From NCBI GenBank assembly GCA_023458055.1, contig JAEXAW010000002.1, positions 1-64,000 of the forward strand: a stretch of DNA of 64,000 nucleotides, written 5' to 3'. Shown here in pieces: positions 44,089-54,466 of this stretch; the first letter of the stretch is position 1, and each line of letters opens with the position of its first letter. Below the pieces are notes generated by a model. It had not been told where the DNA came from. It searched no databases and saw only the letters and a program-made list of their open reading frames with translations. The position numbers were made by a program, and so were the translations under genes. Source of the stretch: Pseudomonadota bacterium (GTDB lineage Bacteria > Pseudomonadota > Alphaproteobacteria > Sphingomonadales > Sphingomonadaceae).

Positions 44089-46194
44089 TTACATTCCCCC
44101 ATGCGCCAGCGCGGCCAGCAGGAGCAGCGCGACGATGTTGGTGATCTTGATCATGGGATTGACGGCCGGACCCGCAGTGTCCTTGTAGGGATCGCCGACG
44201 GTGTCGCCGGTCACGGCTGCTTTGTGGGCTTCGGAACCCTTGCCGCCATGATGGCCGTCCTCGATATATTTCTTGGCATTATCCCATGCGCCGCCGCCCG
44301 AGGTCATCGAGAGGGCGACGAACAGGCCGCCGACGATCACCCCGAGGAGGAGAGCGCCCAGGGCCGCAAAGCCATTGGCCTGCCCGGCTACGGCGGTGAT
44401 GACGAAATAAACCACAATCGGGGCGAGCACCGGCAAGAGCGACGGGATGATCATTTCCTTGATCGCCGCCTTGGTCACAAGATCCACCGTACGCGCATAG
44501 TCGGGACGCGACGAATAATCCATGATGCCGGGGTTCGATTTGAACTGCTCGCGCACGTCTTTGACAACGTCGCCAGCCGCGCGGCCCACGGCGGTCATGC
44601 CCATCGCACCGAACAGATACGGGAGCAAAGCGCCTAGCAGGAGCCCGACAATCACATAGGGATTTTCAAGGCTGAAATTGACGGTGAGGTTGCCAAAATA
44701 TTCCTTGAGGTCGGTGGTGTAAGCCGCGAACAACACGAGCGCTGCGAGACCCGCGGAACCGATGGCATAGCCCTTGGTGACCGCCTTGGTGGTGTTGCCC
44801 ACTGCGTCAAGCGCGTCGGTCTTTTCACGCACCGAGTCATCAAGGCCCGCCATTTCGGCAATGCCGCCCGCATTATCGGTCACCGGACCATAAGCATCGA
44901 GCGCCACGACCATGCCTGCGAGCGCAAGCATTGCGGTTGCCGCAAAAGCAATGCCGATGAGGCCCGCCAGTTGATAGGCAATGATGATCCCTGCACAAAT
45001 CACCAGCGTCGGGAGCGCGGTTGCTTCAAGCGAAATCGCGAGGCCCTGAATGACGTTGGTACCGTGGCCCGTTTCCGACGCCTTGGCAATCGAGCGCACC
45101 GGACGATAATTGGTGCCGGTATAATATTCGGTGATCCACACGATGAGACCGGTGATCACCAAACCAAGCATCATGCACCAGAAAAGGCTCATGCCGGTAA
45201 AGCTAGTGCCGTTAGGACCTGCAATCGGCGCATTGAGATCGCCAAGAGCATGTTTTGTCGCGAAAAAGATCAACGGGATCGAGGTAATCGCGGTGACAAG
45301 GAAGCCCTTATACATGGCGCCCATGATGTTTTTGCCGTTGCCGAGCTTGACGAAATAGGTGCCGAGGATCGAGGTCAGAATGCACGCCCCGCCAACCAGC
45401 AGCGGAAGAGTCATCAGCGGAAGCAGCATATCGCCCGCGCCTTTCATCAGGAGCGCAACGAGCACCATGGTTGCTCCAACCGTCACGACATAGGTTTCGA
45501 ACAAATCTGCCGCCATCCCTGCACAGTCGCCGACATTGTCACCGACATTGTCCGCGATCACAGCGGGGTTGCGTGGATCGTCTTCCGGAATACCCGCTTC
45601 GACCTTGCCGACAAGGTCAGCACCCACGTCGGCGGCTTTGGTAAAGATACCGCCGCCCAGACGCGCAAAGATGGAGATGAGCGATGCACCGAACGCTAGC
45701 GCTACCAGCGAATCCACTACGGTACGGCTGGAAGGTTCATGACCCGCAATACCCACGAGATAGTAGAAGAAGCCGGAAATGGCGAGGAGAGCGAGGCCGG
45801 CCACCAGCATCCCGGTGATTGCCCCGGCGTTGAACGCCAGCGTCAATCCCTGCTGCAAGCCCGACTGCGCGGCAGCGGCAGTACGCACGTTCGACTGCAC
45901 CGAAATGTTCATTCCGATAAAGCCTGCAACCCCCGAAAGCACTGCGCCGAGCGCAAAGCCGATTGCCGAAAGCGGCCCGAGGAAAACGGCAACAAGGATC
46001 GCAACGACAACGCCGACAATAGCAATGGTGCGATATTGGCGACCAAGATAGGCTTTGGCCCCTTCCTGAATAGCGCCAGCGATTTCCTGCATTTTTTCGT
46101 TACCCGCCGACGAGCGCATGATGCCCGCCCGGGTGATAAAGCCATAAATCACCGCAGCTAGGCCGCAGGCAATGGCTATCAAAACCACATTCAT
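44089..46194 (-). CDS. hppA: Membrane-bound proton-translocating pyrophosphatase
   Basis: Polytopic pump of 701 residues with about 16 membrane helices that uses pyrophosphate hydrolysis to export protons. Substrate-binding motifs are visible (GGGIFTKAADVGADLVGKVE, DNVGDNVGDCAGMAADLFE, DAYGPVTDNAGGIAEMA). The K+ determinant reads GNTTKAVTKG, with Lys where K+-dependent enzymes have Ala, so the potassium-independent type is expected. A good terminator follows. Confidence 0.96.
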   Translation of the reverse strand: MNVVLIAIACGLAAVIYGFITRAGIMRSSAGNEKMQEIAGAIQEGAKAYLGRQYRTIAIVGVVVAILVAVFLGPLSAIGFALGAVLSGVAGFIGMNISVQSNVRTAAAAQSGLQQGLTLAFNAGAITGMLVAGLALLAISGFFYYLVGIAGHEPSSRTVVDSLVALAFGASLISIFARLGGGIFTKAADVGADLVGKVEAGIPEDDPRNPAVIADNVGDNVGDCAGMAADLFETYVVTVGATMVLVALLMKGAGDMLLPLMTLPLLVGGACILTSILGTYFVKLGNGKNIMGAMYKGFLVTAITSIPLIFFATKHALGDLNAPIAGPNGTSFTGMSLFWCMMLGLVITGLIVWITEYYTGTNYRPVRSIAKASETGHGTNVIQGLAISLEATALPTLVICAGIIIAYQLAGLIGIAFAATAMLALAGMVVALDAYGPVTDNAGGIAEMAGLDDSVREKTDALDAVGNTTKAVTKGYAIGSAGLAALVLFAAYTTDLKEYFGNLTVNFSLENPYVIVGLLLGALLPYLFGAMGMTAVGRAAGDVVKDVREQFKSNPGIMDYSSRPDYARTVDLVTKAAIKEMIIPSLLPVLAPIVVYFVITAVAGQANGFAALGALLLGVIVGGLFVALSMTSGGGAWDNAKKYIEDGHHGGKGSEAHKAAVTGDTVGDPYKDTAGPAVNPMIKITNIVALLLLAALAHGGM

Positions 46195-46355
46195 GTGATG
46201 ATTTCCTTCCCCTTTTTATGATCAGGAAAGCGGCCCTGCTAATCCGCAGAACCTACCTCCCTGACGAATATTCTTTCGTTTGACCGCCTGTGTATGCGGG
46301 CAAAGTTGCGACAGGGCAAGCCCGACCAAGGCTTTTTGTGCGGCTTTGGGGCTGT

Positions 46356-47273
46356 CTAATGCTGATAGCCGAGGCGATCCGGCAAGGGATAATGCGCGCC
46401 GGCATAGGCCAAGGCGAGTGGAGGATGCTCTCTTTCCAGGGGGGCATAGCACTGACCCACACAGCTTGCCGCGACCGGAGGGTCTTGCTCCTCGGGCAAG
46501 GTGAAAAGCAGTTGGTAATCATCCCCGGCGCTCGCCGCCATGATACGGGCCGCCGCATCCTGACCATTGAGCGCGATATAATCGGGCGACAGAGGGATAC
46601 GGTCGAGTTCGATCTGCATGGCAACCCCGCTCGCTTTCGCCATGCGCTCGGCGTCGATTAAAAGACCATCCGATATATCCATCATTGCGCTGACATAAGG
46701 GGCAAGTGCCTGACCTTCGGCAAGGCGCGGTTCGGGGCGATTATAGGCGGTCAGCAAGGCTGCCGGTTCGATGAGGCCGCGCTCGGCCAGCTTGAGACCA
46801 GCACCTGCATCGCCAATGGTGCCGGTGACCCACAGCCTGTCGCCGACCTTGGCCCCGTTGCGCGCCGGCGCAACCTTGGCCTTGCCCAAAGCAGTGAGCC
46901 CGATAGTCCGGTTCGAGCCGCCGGATATCCGCACCGTATCGCCGCCCAGCAAGGGGACCGCGAAATGGTCGAGTGCTTGCTTTAATCCCTCTACGAAGTG
47001 CAGATCCCATGCATCATCGCCAGAGAGGCAATAGCCCATCAGCACGCCAATCGGCACCGCCCCTGCTGCTGCAAGATCGGATAGATTGACCGCTACCAGT
47101 CGCCAAGCGACATCGGCAGGATCGGCTTCGGGAAGGAAATGAACGCCCTCCCCGATCATATCATGCGTCATCACCAGATCGCCGAGCACCGCGCAATCAT
47201 CCTCAAGCCCGCGCGCTGCCGGATCGGTGGCAATCGTTTTTAGCGCATCAATGAAGGTAGCTTCGCTGGTCAT
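46356..47273 (-). CDS. thiL: Thiamine-monophosphate kinase
   Basis: Makes thiamine diphosphate from thiamine monophosphate with ATP; 305 residues. AIR-synthase-like fold with LEDDCAVL, the metal and substrate sites TDMIGEGVHF-like (THDMIGEGVHFLP), VNLSDLAAAGA and MDISDGLLIDAERM. ATG 47273 fits the family start; ATG 47280-47282 is in frame 3 codons earlier. No thiamine riboswitch was seen. Confidence 0.94.
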   Translation of the reverse strand: MTSEATFIDALKTIATDPAARGLEDDCAVLGDLVMTHDMIGEGVHFLPEADPADVAWRLVAVNLSDLAAAGAVPIGVLMGYCLSGDDAWDLHFVEGLKQALDHFAVPLLGGDTVRISGGSNRTIGLTALGKAKVAPARNGAKVGDRLWVTGTIGDAGAGLKLAERGLIEPAALLTAYNRPEPRLAEGQALAPYVSAMMDISDGLLIDAERMAKASGVAMQIELDRIPLSPDYIALNGQDAAARIMAASAGDDYQLLFTLPEEQDPPVAASCVGQCYAPLEREHPPLALAYAGAHYPLPDRLGYQH

Positions 47274-47348
47274 GCGATGCATAGCTATGCGTTATTGCCA
47301 TGGGCGTCGAGAGGGGACATGCTGCGACCGCATTGGTAGGAGAGAAAG

Positions 47349-48266
47349 ATGCGGTTGGTCCTTGGGTTTTTGATGTTGGTCTTGGCCGCCCCCGCATTTG
47401 CGCAAGGCGGGGGCCGGATCGTTGAGGTCACCGATTTTGCGACGACGACAGTCAAGCCGCGCAACATCTCCATCTGGCTTCCGCCCGGTTATGAAGCGAG
47501 CGGCAAGACCCGCTATCCGGTCATTTATATGCATGACGGGCAGAATATTTTCCTTCCCGGCCGCGCTTATGGCGGCAAGGAATGGGGGATTGATGAAGCG
47601 ATGACCCGGCTCATCGCCACCAAGCAAGTGCGGCCCGCGATCATTGTCGGCTTGTGGAATACCGATTTGCGTTACCGCGAATATTTCCCGACCAAATGGG
47701 GTGCCAAGCTTCCCGCGGAGTCACTGGCGCGCCATGCCCGCTCGGAGCCGTGGCCGCCGCTCGCCGATAATTATCTCGCTTTCCTCGTCAAGGAGGTGAA
47801 GCCTTACATTGATAGCCATTATCGCACCCTCACCGGTCCGCAACATACCGGCGTAATGGGGTCCTCGATGGGCGGACTCATCTCGCTCTACGCGATTGCT
47901 GAATATCCGCAGATATTCGGGCGTGCAGCATGTGTGTCGATCCATTTGCCGATGGGTGAGGTTGAAGGCCCCAACGCCCCTGCGCCCGATGAACCGCAGC
48001 GCGTCGCCAACGCTCTCAACACCTATCTTGCGACCAGCAAATTGCGGCCCGATGCCGTCCACCGCCTCTATCTCGATCAGGGTACGGGCGTGCTCGACCA
48101 TCATTATACCCCTTATTTTTCAGCGGTCGAAAGCGTGTTGCGGTCTCGCGGCTGGAACGCGAGCAAGCTCACCACGCGGGTATTTGACGGCGCGGACCAT
48201 AATGAGGCGGCATGGCGACAGCGGGCGGAGGTGTTGCTGGCGTTCCTGTTGGACCCTCCCAAATAA
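47349..48266 (+). CDS. Exported esterase (Fes/esterase D-like alpha/beta hydrolase)
   Basis: Protein of 305 residues with a signal peptide ending near APAFAQ. The esterase core has PVIYMHDGQNIF, the nucleophile motif GSSMGG near residue 174 and a C-terminal His in DGADHNEAAW. This fits the family of ferric enterobactin esterase and esterase D. Substrate is not known. Confidence 0.87.
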   Translation: MRLVLGFLMLVLAAPAFAQGGGRIVEVTDFATTTVKPRNISIWLPPGYEASGKTRYPVIYMHDGQNIFLPGRAYGGKEWGIDEAMTRLIATKQVRPAIIVGLWNTDLRYREYFPTKWGAKLPAESLARHARSEPWPPLADNYLAFLVKEVKPYIDSHYRTLTGPQHTGVMGSSMGGLISLYAIAEYPQIFGRAACVSIHLPMGEVEGPNAPAPDEPQRVANALNTYLATSKLRPDAVHRLYLDQGTGVLDHHYTPYFSAVESVLRSRGWNASKLTTRVFDGADHNEAAWRQRAEVLLAFLLDPPK

Positions 48267-48391
48267 CCAAGGTCAGGACGCTGTTTGTGTACCCACGCCG
48301 GAACTTCCCGCCGCTGGCCCTTGATCTGCGCCGCCATAGATTATGGACCCTGAAACAAGGTCGGGGGTGACGGCCTAAACTATTGCGGAAT

Positions 48392-48838
48392 TTACCCCCG
48401 CACCGCCTTCGCCACTGCGTCCAGCAGGCCGTTGATAAACCCGGCCTCGCGTTTGTCATAGAACGCCTTGGCGACATCGACATATTCGCTGATCACGCTG
48501 CCCGTCGGAACATCGGCGCGGGCGAGCAGTTCATAGGTGCCGACGCGCAGGATCGCCTTCATTGGCTTGTCGAGCCGCTCCAGCGACCATTGCGCGGAAA
48601 GTTTCGAGGCGATCAGCCCGTCAATTTCCTCCAGCCGCGCATCGGCACCAGAGACCAGATCGTCAAAAAAGTCGACCTCGGCGTCGGCATATTCGACATC
48701 CTCGATCGTCGCGCCCAGCCGGTGGTGATGGAATTCGTGGAGCAGCGACGGGATCGGGGTCCCTTCCATTTCCTTCTGATAGAGGGCCTGCACCGCTGCA
48801 AGGCGTGCGGCGGAGCGGGATTGGGCTTTGTTGGTCAT
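48392..48838 (-). CDS. nusB: Transcription antitermination factor NusB
   Basis: RNA-binding factor of 148 residues for rRNA antitermination. It starts with RSAARLAAVQALYQKEM and ends with EYVDVAKAFYDKREAGFINGLLDAVAK, both family signatures. It lies 10 bases after hisD and may share its transcript. Confidence 0.95.
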   Translation of the reverse strand: MTNKAQSRSAARLAAVQALYQKEMEGTPIPSLLHEFHHHRLGATIEDVEYADAEVDFFDDLVSGADARLEEIDGLIASKLSAQWSLERLDKPMKAILRVGTYELLARADVPTGSVISEYVDVAKAFYDKREAGFINGLLDAVAKAVRG

Positions 48839-48848
48839 TTAGGCGTTC

Positions 48849-50135
48849 CTATAATAATCTTTGCCGCACCGATAAGGCGTGCGCGGGCAGGCCTTCGGCT
48901 TCGGCGAGCGTCACGGCAGCCGGGCCGATTGCGCGCAAGGCCGCTTCGTCAAGCGACAGGAAGCTGGTGCGTTTCATGAAATCGGTGACCGACAGGCCGG
49001 AGGAAAAGCGCGCACGGCGTCCGGTCGGCAACACATGGTTCGGCCCGGCAATATAATCACCAATCGCTTCAGGAGTCGAACGGCCAAGGAACACCGAACC
49101 GGCATGCTTCACCTCGGCAAAAAGCTGTTCGGCATTGTCGGCGGCGAGTTGCAGATGTTCGGGAGCCAGGCGGTTGACGAGCGGGATGGCCTCCTCCAGC
49201 GCGGGCACGATGATGACCGCGCCGTGCGCCGCCCAACTCGTCCGCGCCGTCGTAGCGGTCGACAGCGTCGGTGCGATCCGGTCAATGGCATCGACCACCG
49301 CATCGGCAAAATCGTCATTGTCGGTGAACAGGATCGACTGGCTGGTCGGGTCATGTTCGGCTTGGCTGAGCAAGTCAACCGCGATCCATTCAGGGTTATT
49401 GAGCCCGTCCGCGACCACCACGATTTCGCTTGGCCCCGCGACCATATCAATGCCGACGACGCCATAAAGCTGGCGCTTGGCTTCGGCGACCCAGGCATTG
49501 CCGGGGCCGGTGATGACATCGACCGGGCGGATACGATCCGTGCCGAGGGCAAGCGCGGCAATCGCCTGCGCGCCACCGATGCGCCATATCTCCTCGACCC
49601 CGGCAATAGCAGCCGCCGCCATCACGACGGGGTTGGTGTAGCTGTCACGCGTCGGAGTGACCATGACCAGTCTGTTGACGCCCGCGACTTTGGCCGGAAC
49701 CGCATTCATCAGCATCGAGCTTGGGTAAGAAGCGCGCCCACCCGGGACATAGATGCCCGCCGCTTCGACCGCCGTCCAGCGGCTACCGATGGTCGCGCCG
49801 ATGCTATCGGTGGTAACGCTATCAACCGGACGCTGCTTTTCATGAAAGGCGGTGATGCGTTCAGCGGCAAGTTCAAGCGCGGCCCGCAATTCACGCGGCA
49901 ATCCCTCACGTGCGCTGCGGCAATAAGCGGGATCGACCCGCCAGCCGCCCGCGTCGAGATCATGTCCGTCAAATCGACGCGTATAGTCGCGCACCGCGGC
50001 ATCGCCTTGCTCGCGCACAGCGGCAATGATCGCGGCCACGTCGCGCGCTATATCGGCGTCACTTTCCCGCCGCGCATTGACCAGCGCGGTAAAATCCTCG
50101 GCGAAATGGGGGGCGCTTGCATCAAGCCGCAACAT
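48849..50135 (-). CDS. hisD: Histidinol dehydrogenase
   Basis: Oxidises L-histidinol to L-histidine with NAD; 428 residues. Signatures include GIYVPGGRASYPSS, RIGGAQAIAALA, GPGNAWVAEAKRQL and GPSEIVVVAD. ATG 50135 has GGAGGAG upstream and overlaps the end of hisG by 14 bases. The longer frame to 50225 lies inside hisG. Confidence 0.96.
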   Translation of the reverse strand: MLRLDASAPHFAEDFTALVNARRESDADIARDVAAIIAAVREQGDAAVRDYTRRFDGHDLDAGGWRVDPAYCRSAREGLPRELRAALELAAERITAFHEKQRPVDSVTTDSIGATIGSRWTAVEAAGIYVPGGRASYPSSMLMNAVPAKVAGVNRLVMVTPTRDSYTNPVVMAAAAIAGVEEIWRIGGAQAIAALALGTDRIRPVDVITGPGNAWVAEAKRQLYGVVGIDMVAGPSEIVVVADGLNNPEWIAVDLLSQAEHDPTSQSILFTDNDDFADAVVDAIDRIAPTLSTATTARTSWAAHGAVIIVPALEEAIPLVNRLAPEHLQLAADNAEQLFAEVKHAGSVFLGRSTPEAIGDYIAGPNHVLPTGRRARFSSGLSVTDFMKRTSFLSLDEAALRAIGPAAVTLAEAEGLPAHALSVRQRLL

Positions 50136-50793
50136 TGACGCCGTCTCCTCCAACGATCTGCCGGAAACGATCCACCAGCGGCACGACATCGGCACTGCGC
50201 TGCTTAAAGGCAGCACGGTTGACAATCAAACGCGCGGAAACTTCCGCAATCACTTCTGTCTCCTGGAGGCCATTTTCGGCAAGCGTTCGTCCAGATGAAA
50301 CCAGATCGACAATCCTCCGCGACAAGCCCAGCAGCGGCGCAATCTCCATCGCGCCGTTCAATTTGACGCATTCCGCCTGAATGCCGCGGGATTCATAAAA
50401 GCGTCGCGTGGTTGCCGGATATTTGGTAGCGACGCGCACATGGCTCATACCGCGCACATCTTCTTGCGCGAGGCCCTGCGGCTCGGCCACAGACAAACGG
50501 CAATGGCCGATTTTAAGGTCAACCGGTGCATAAAGTTCGGAATAATGAAATTCTTCAATCACGTCCGATCCGACAATGCCCAGTTGCGCCGCGCCATGGG
50601 CGACAAAGGTCGCGACGTCGAACGCACGCACCCGGATGATGTCAATATCCGGACGGCTCGTCGCAAAAGTCAGCGCGCGGCTTTCCTTGTCAAAAAACGC
50701 AGCTTCCGGTTCGATCCCCACCGCCTTGAGCAACGGCAAGGCCTCGTCTAGAATCCGTCCCTTGGGGATTGCAAAGATCAGCTTTTCGGTCAT
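50122..50793 (-). CDS. hisG: ATP phosphoribosyltransferase, short form
   Basis: First enzyme of histidine synthesis; 223 residues. The length is that of the short HisG type, which needs a HisZ regulatory subunit; no hisZ is in this window. Motifs are AIPKGRILDEALPLL, GIVGSDVIEE and the PRPP-binding region DLVSSGRTLAENGL. ATG 50793 faces the divergent DUF2332 gene 45 bases away. Confidence 0.95.
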   Translation of the reverse strand: MTEKLIFAIPKGRILDEALPLLKAVGIEPEAAFFDKESRALTFATSRPDIDIIRVRAFDVATFVAHGAAQLGIVGSDVIEEFHYSELYAPVDLKIGHCRLSVAEPQGLAQEDVRGMSHVRVATKYPATTRRFYESRGIQAECVKLNGAMEIAPLLGLSRRIVDLVSSGRTLAENGLQETEVIAEVSARLIVNRAAFKQRSADVVPLVDRFRQIVGGDGVNVAA

Positions 50794-50838
50794 GGTGCGG
50801 TGCAGCGATACGCGAGCGCGCCGAGGAGGGCAATATCG

Positions 50839-51882
50839 ATGACCGATCATGGTGTGATTTTGGCGGCTTTTGAAATCCAGGCTGCTTATTGTGATGCCAA
50901 TGACGCGCCGATTACGGCAGGCCTCTGCCGCGCGCTGGCTGGCGCGCTCGATGAAGAGACAGAGACAGGACGGACGGTACTGAACTGGCCCGGCAATGCG
51001 GTAGCCGACGGGCTGGTCTTGCGGCTGGTCGGCGGATTGCACGCGCTGTGGCTCGCGGGCGAGGCACCACAATTGGATGCGTTGTTCAAGGATGAAGCGC
51101 CGGCCGACGCCATCCGCGCGGTCGGCGATACCCTCAGGCACTCCGATACGAGGCTGCGCCCCTGGCTCGACGGGCCACCGCAAACCAATGAGCCGGGCCG
51201 GTCGGCGGCGCTGATGACCGGCCTTCTCCACATTGCCGAACGGCATGGGCCCAAAATCGAAATCCTTGAAATCGGCTCAAGCGCGGGGCTCAATCTTCTT
51301 ATTGATCGCTTCGCCTTCAATCTCGGCGGCGTGAGGCTGGGCCCGGCGGACAGTCCGGTGCTGATCGAGCCCGACTGGCGCGGTCCGCCCCCGCCCGCCG
51401 GCCCCATCGACATCATCTCGACCAGGGGCTGCGACGTCCAGCCGATTGATGCGACCGATCCCGACAATGAACGCCGACTGCTCGCCTATGTCTGGCAGGA
51501 TCATCCGCAACGGTTCGATCGGGTTGCCAAAGCGATTACAATGCAGCGCGAGCGCCCGGTCGATTTGGTCCGCGCCGACGCCGCCGACTGGGTCGAAGCC
51601 CGCCTCGCCGAGCCACAAGCCGAAGGCGTGACGCGGCTACTCATGCACTCGATCATGTGGCAATATCTTGATGAGACGCGACAACAGCGTGTCACTGCAG
51701 CGATGGAAGCAGCAGGCGCCCAGGCAACGCCCGAACGCCCGCTGGGCTGGGTGTCGGTCGAGGCCGACCGCCAGTTCAACCGCCATGACATCCGCATAAG
51801 AAGCTGGCCGGGCCATGCCGAGTCGCGGCTTCTCGGTCACGCCCATGCGCATGGTTTCTGGGTCGAGCATGAGCCCGCCTAA
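50839..51882 (+). CDS. DUF2332 protein
   Basis: Protein of 347 residues with EILEIGSSAGLNLLIDRFAF, a Gly-rich segment resembling an S-adenosylmethionine site, and LMHSIMWQYL. DUF2332 proteins are uncharacterised. GAGGAGGG precedes the ATG at 50839; an in-frame reading to 50800 is less likely. Divergent from hisG. Confidence 0.85.
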   Translation: MTDHGVILAAFEIQAAYCDANDAPITAGLCRALAGALDEETETGRTVLNWPGNAVADGLVLRLVGGLHALWLAGEAPQLDALFKDEAPADAIRAVGDTLRHSDTRLRPWLDGPPQTNEPGRSAALMTGLLHIAERHGPKIEILEIGSSAGLNLLIDRFAFNLGGVRLGPADSPVLIEPDWRGPPPPAGPIDIISTRGCDVQPIDATDPDNERRLLAYVWQDHPQRFDRVAKAITMQRERPVDLVRADAADWVEARLAEPQAEGVTRLLMHSIMWQYLDETRQQRVTAAMEAAGAQATPERPLGWVSVEADRQFNRHDIRIRSWPGHAESRLLGHAHAHGFWVEHEPA

Positions 51883-51914
51883 CCATAGGCCAGGCTATAG
51901 CGAATGACCGCCCC

Positions 51915-52169
51915 TTACCGCGCGCGGGTCAGATATTTGATCGCCAGCGCTACGATTGCCGGAATCCCAAAAACCAGCCCCAATATGGGCAATTCTTCGC
52001 GGAAACTATAACCCGCCGAATAGACGCCAACCAACATATTAACGATGCTGAGGAGTAGCCACAACGGAATAAACCGCTTGGCTGCCCCTGCGTAATTGCC
52101 ATTGGCGGTCGCCAGCATCACGCCCAGCATGACAAGGCCCGCGATAATCACAATCATGGTGTGGGACAT
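51915..52169 (-). CDS. Small membrane protein
   Basis: Protein of 84 residues with three hydrophobic segments (about 5-22, 34-52 and 60-76). No family was recognised. It lies 36 bases downstream of the LtrA-like gene on the same strand. Confidence 0.6.
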   Translation of the reverse strand: MSHTMIVIIAGLVMLGVMLATANGNYAGAAKRFIPLWLLLSIVNMLVGVYSAGYSFREELPILGLVFGIPAIVALAIKYLTRAR

Positions 52170-52205
52170 GGTCGGCTCTCTCTCATTCTATAGTTTCAGG
52201 GGCAC

Positions 52206-53501
52206 CTAACGACGGCGGGCTTCGATCCGTTCGCTCCACGCGTCAGACACGCGCTTCCACGCACGTCCTATACGTCCTCCGCGCCGTTCGATGCGTTCGA
52301 TCCAGCCGCCATGAAACGAAAACCATTCCCACACCGCTACCGTCACATAAGTCAGCGCCGCCGCCGCCGCGAGGGTCAAGGGCTGGGGATGGCCAAACCA
52401 GCCCCAGGCAGCAATAGCTGCAAACAACATGATGCCGACGATGTGCGACAGCGGGAACCACGGATTGCCGCTAGTGATGCGTTTGAACAGCGCGGTGCCG
52501 CCGAGAAACAAAAACCCCGCCGCAACCATGATCCACAGGAAAAAGGGTTCGACATGGCCATAAGGGTGCGCGAGTATCTGCTCGTCGATCACCGCCGCCA
52601 GAATGATGCCCGCGACCAACGGGATATGCGCATAGGTATAGGCATTGCGCGCTACCCTCCCCGGATCGTCATGGCGTTCAATATGGTGCGCGCCGCGCTT
52701 TGCACCAAGGTCGAAGTAAATCCACCACATCGCCACCGAACTGAGGAAGGCAACGAAGAAAGCTGCAATCGAACCTTCCACCCGCTCGGCATCGGCAAAG
52801 GTCGCACCAGTAAGTACGATGCCCTCGCCGAGCGCGATAATCACCAGCAACGCGCAGCGTTCGGCCATGTGCCCGCCCGATATGCGCCACTCTTCACTGC
52901 GCGACCGGCCCAGCCCGGGGACATAAAAATAACAAAAAGGCCCGGCATATTCGATTGCCAGCGCTGCAAGCCAAAAGATGCAGCGTAGCCCGATATCGGC
53001 GCTAAGCCCCCCGGCAATCCAGAACGCGCCGCTGACGATGAACCACAACATCGCTCTGGTGAGATTTTTCGTCGCTCCCCGGTGCCATTCGCCCATCGCC
53101 CAGGCAGTATAGACCGTGCGCCCGATCTGGATCGCCACATAAGCCAGCGCAAACCAGATGCCATAGTCGGCGAAAGCTTTGGGAATCGTGGCGGACAGCA
53201 CAAGGCTCCCCATCATCACCAGCGCGAGAAGAATACGGATCGGGGTACGTTCCGGATCAATCCAGTTCGTCGCCCAAGTCGTGAATATCCATGCCCACCA
53301 TACGGCCAGAAACAAGATCGTTCCCTGCAACACCCCTTCAATCGTCGGATGGTGCAACACATAATGCGAAAGCTGGGTGATCGCGAACACATAAACGAGA
53401 TCGAAGAACAGCTCCATATTGCTGACCGGACTCTGTCCGTTCGGCTCTCGCGCCCGCAGCAAATCGGTGCGGGCTTTGGGGTTTACGTTCGTTTCGGGCA
53501 T
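52206..53501 (-). CDS. Low temperature requirement protein A (LtrA)-like membrane protein
   Basis: Polytopic membrane protein of 431 residues with about 10 helices. The signature NMELFFDLVYVFAITQLSHYV near residue 28 and SGGHMAERCALLVIIALGEGIVLTG in the middle are typical of LtrA, first linked to growth of Listeria at low temperature. Biochemical role is unknown. Confidence 0.9.
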   Translation of the reverse strand: MPETNVNPKARTDLLRAREPNGQSPVSNMELFFDLVYVFAITQLSHYVLHHPTIEGVLQGTILFLAVWWAWIFTTWATNWIDPERTPIRILLALVMMGSLVLSATIPKAFADYGIWFALAYVAIQIGRTVYTAWAMGEWHRGATKNLTRAMLWFIVSGAFWIAGGLSADIGLRCIFWLAALAIEYAGPFCYFYVPGLGRSRSEEWRISGGHMAERCALLVIIALGEGIVLTGATFADAERVEGSIAAFFVAFLSSVAMWWIYFDLGAKRGAHHIERHDDPGRVARNAYTYAHIPLVAGIILAAVIDEQILAHPYGHVEPFFLWIMVAAGFLFLGGTALFKRITSGNPWFPLSHIVGIMLFAAIAAWGWFGHPQPLTLAAAAALTYVTVAVWEWFSFHGGWIERIERRGGRIGRAWKRVSDAWSERIEARRR

Positions 53502-53523
53502 GTCGTATCAGGCCTTCACATGC

Positions 53524-54444
53524 TCAATGCTGGACCAGCCATTCATCCATCGCGGCGTTGACCGCATCGGGCTTTTCCCACTGGACGAAATGGCCGGTGC
53601 CGGAGATTTTCACTATCTTGAGGTCGGGAATGACCTCTTCCATCCCGTCGAGATTGCATGGCGGCAGTGCCTGATCGTCCATCGCCCAAATCACCAAAGT
53701 CGGCATCGTGATCGGCGGGATCGGCGCGTCGAGGATTGCGGGACGCTCGGGTTCTTCGTCCATCGCCGGAACCGTAACCGCCGAAGCGCGATACCAGTTC
53801 AGCATGGAAAAGGCTGCACCTGGCACGCTCCAGTCGCGGAAATAAATCTGCTTGTCCTGATCGGTCAGCGCATCGCTTCCCGCCCAGCCGACTTCCTTCA
53901 TCAAGATGCCCGGGATGCCCTGTTCGCGCACCAGCTCATCATTGGCGGGGTCGCGGAACCCCCTCATATATTGGCTCGCCGCGCGCTGTTCGGGATTGTC
54001 GAACAACAGCCTCTGGAAAAGATAGGGGTGCGGCGCGTTCATGATGACGAGCCGCTCGACCCGTCCGCGCAAGCCTTCCGGCCCGTTGGCCCCGCCCATA
54101 AGGGCAATGAGCCATGCAATCGCGCCGCCCCAATCATGACCGATCAGCGTAAAGCCGCCAACTCCGAGCGCATCGGCAAGTTGGAAGATATCGCCCGCGA
54201 GCTTGTCCGGCATATAATTATCGCTGCCCTCCGGCTTTGACGACTGGCAATAGCCACGTTGATCGGGAACGATCACACGATAACGATCCGCGAAATGCGG
54301 GATCTGGTTACGCCACGACCAATGCGATTCGGGAAAGCCGTGGAGAAAGATCATCGCAGGCGCATCGCGCGGTCCCTCATCGACACAATCAAGCTCAATC
54401 CCGTTGGCGAGCGTCACACGTTTCAATTCAAATGGCTGGCGCAT
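53524..54444 (-). CDS. Alpha/beta hydrolase, epoxide hydrolase/haloalkane dehalogenase-like
   Basis: Hydrolase of 306 residues. The oxyanion motif is HGFPESHWSWRNQ, the nucleophile is an Asp in GHDWGGAIAW near residue 108, and the catalytic His is in GTGHFVQWEKP near 287. An Asp nucleophile places it with epoxide hydrolases, fluoroacetate dehalogenases and relatives. Substrate is unknown. Confidence 0.88.
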   Translation of the reverse strand: MRQPFELKRVTLANGIELDCVDEGPRDAPAMIFLHGFPESHWSWRNQIPHFADRYRVIVPDQRGYCQSSKPEGSDNYMPDKLAGDIFQLADALGVGGFTLIGHDWGGAIAWLIALMGGANGPEGLRGRVERLVIMNAPHPYLFQRLLFDNPEQRAASQYMRGFRDPANDELVREQGIPGILMKEVGWAGSDALTDQDKQIYFRDWSVPGAAFSMLNWYRASAVTVPAMDEEPERPAILDAPIPPITMPTLVIWAMDDQALPPCNLDGMEEVIPDLKIVKISGTGHFVQWEKPDAVNAAMDEWLVQH

Positions 54445-54466
54445 CGGGCTATCCTCCTCAGTTGGT

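Noticed and set aside
47273..47348. Thiamine riboswitch near thiL
   Set aside because: The leader is too short and lacks the conserved CTGAGA-type core.
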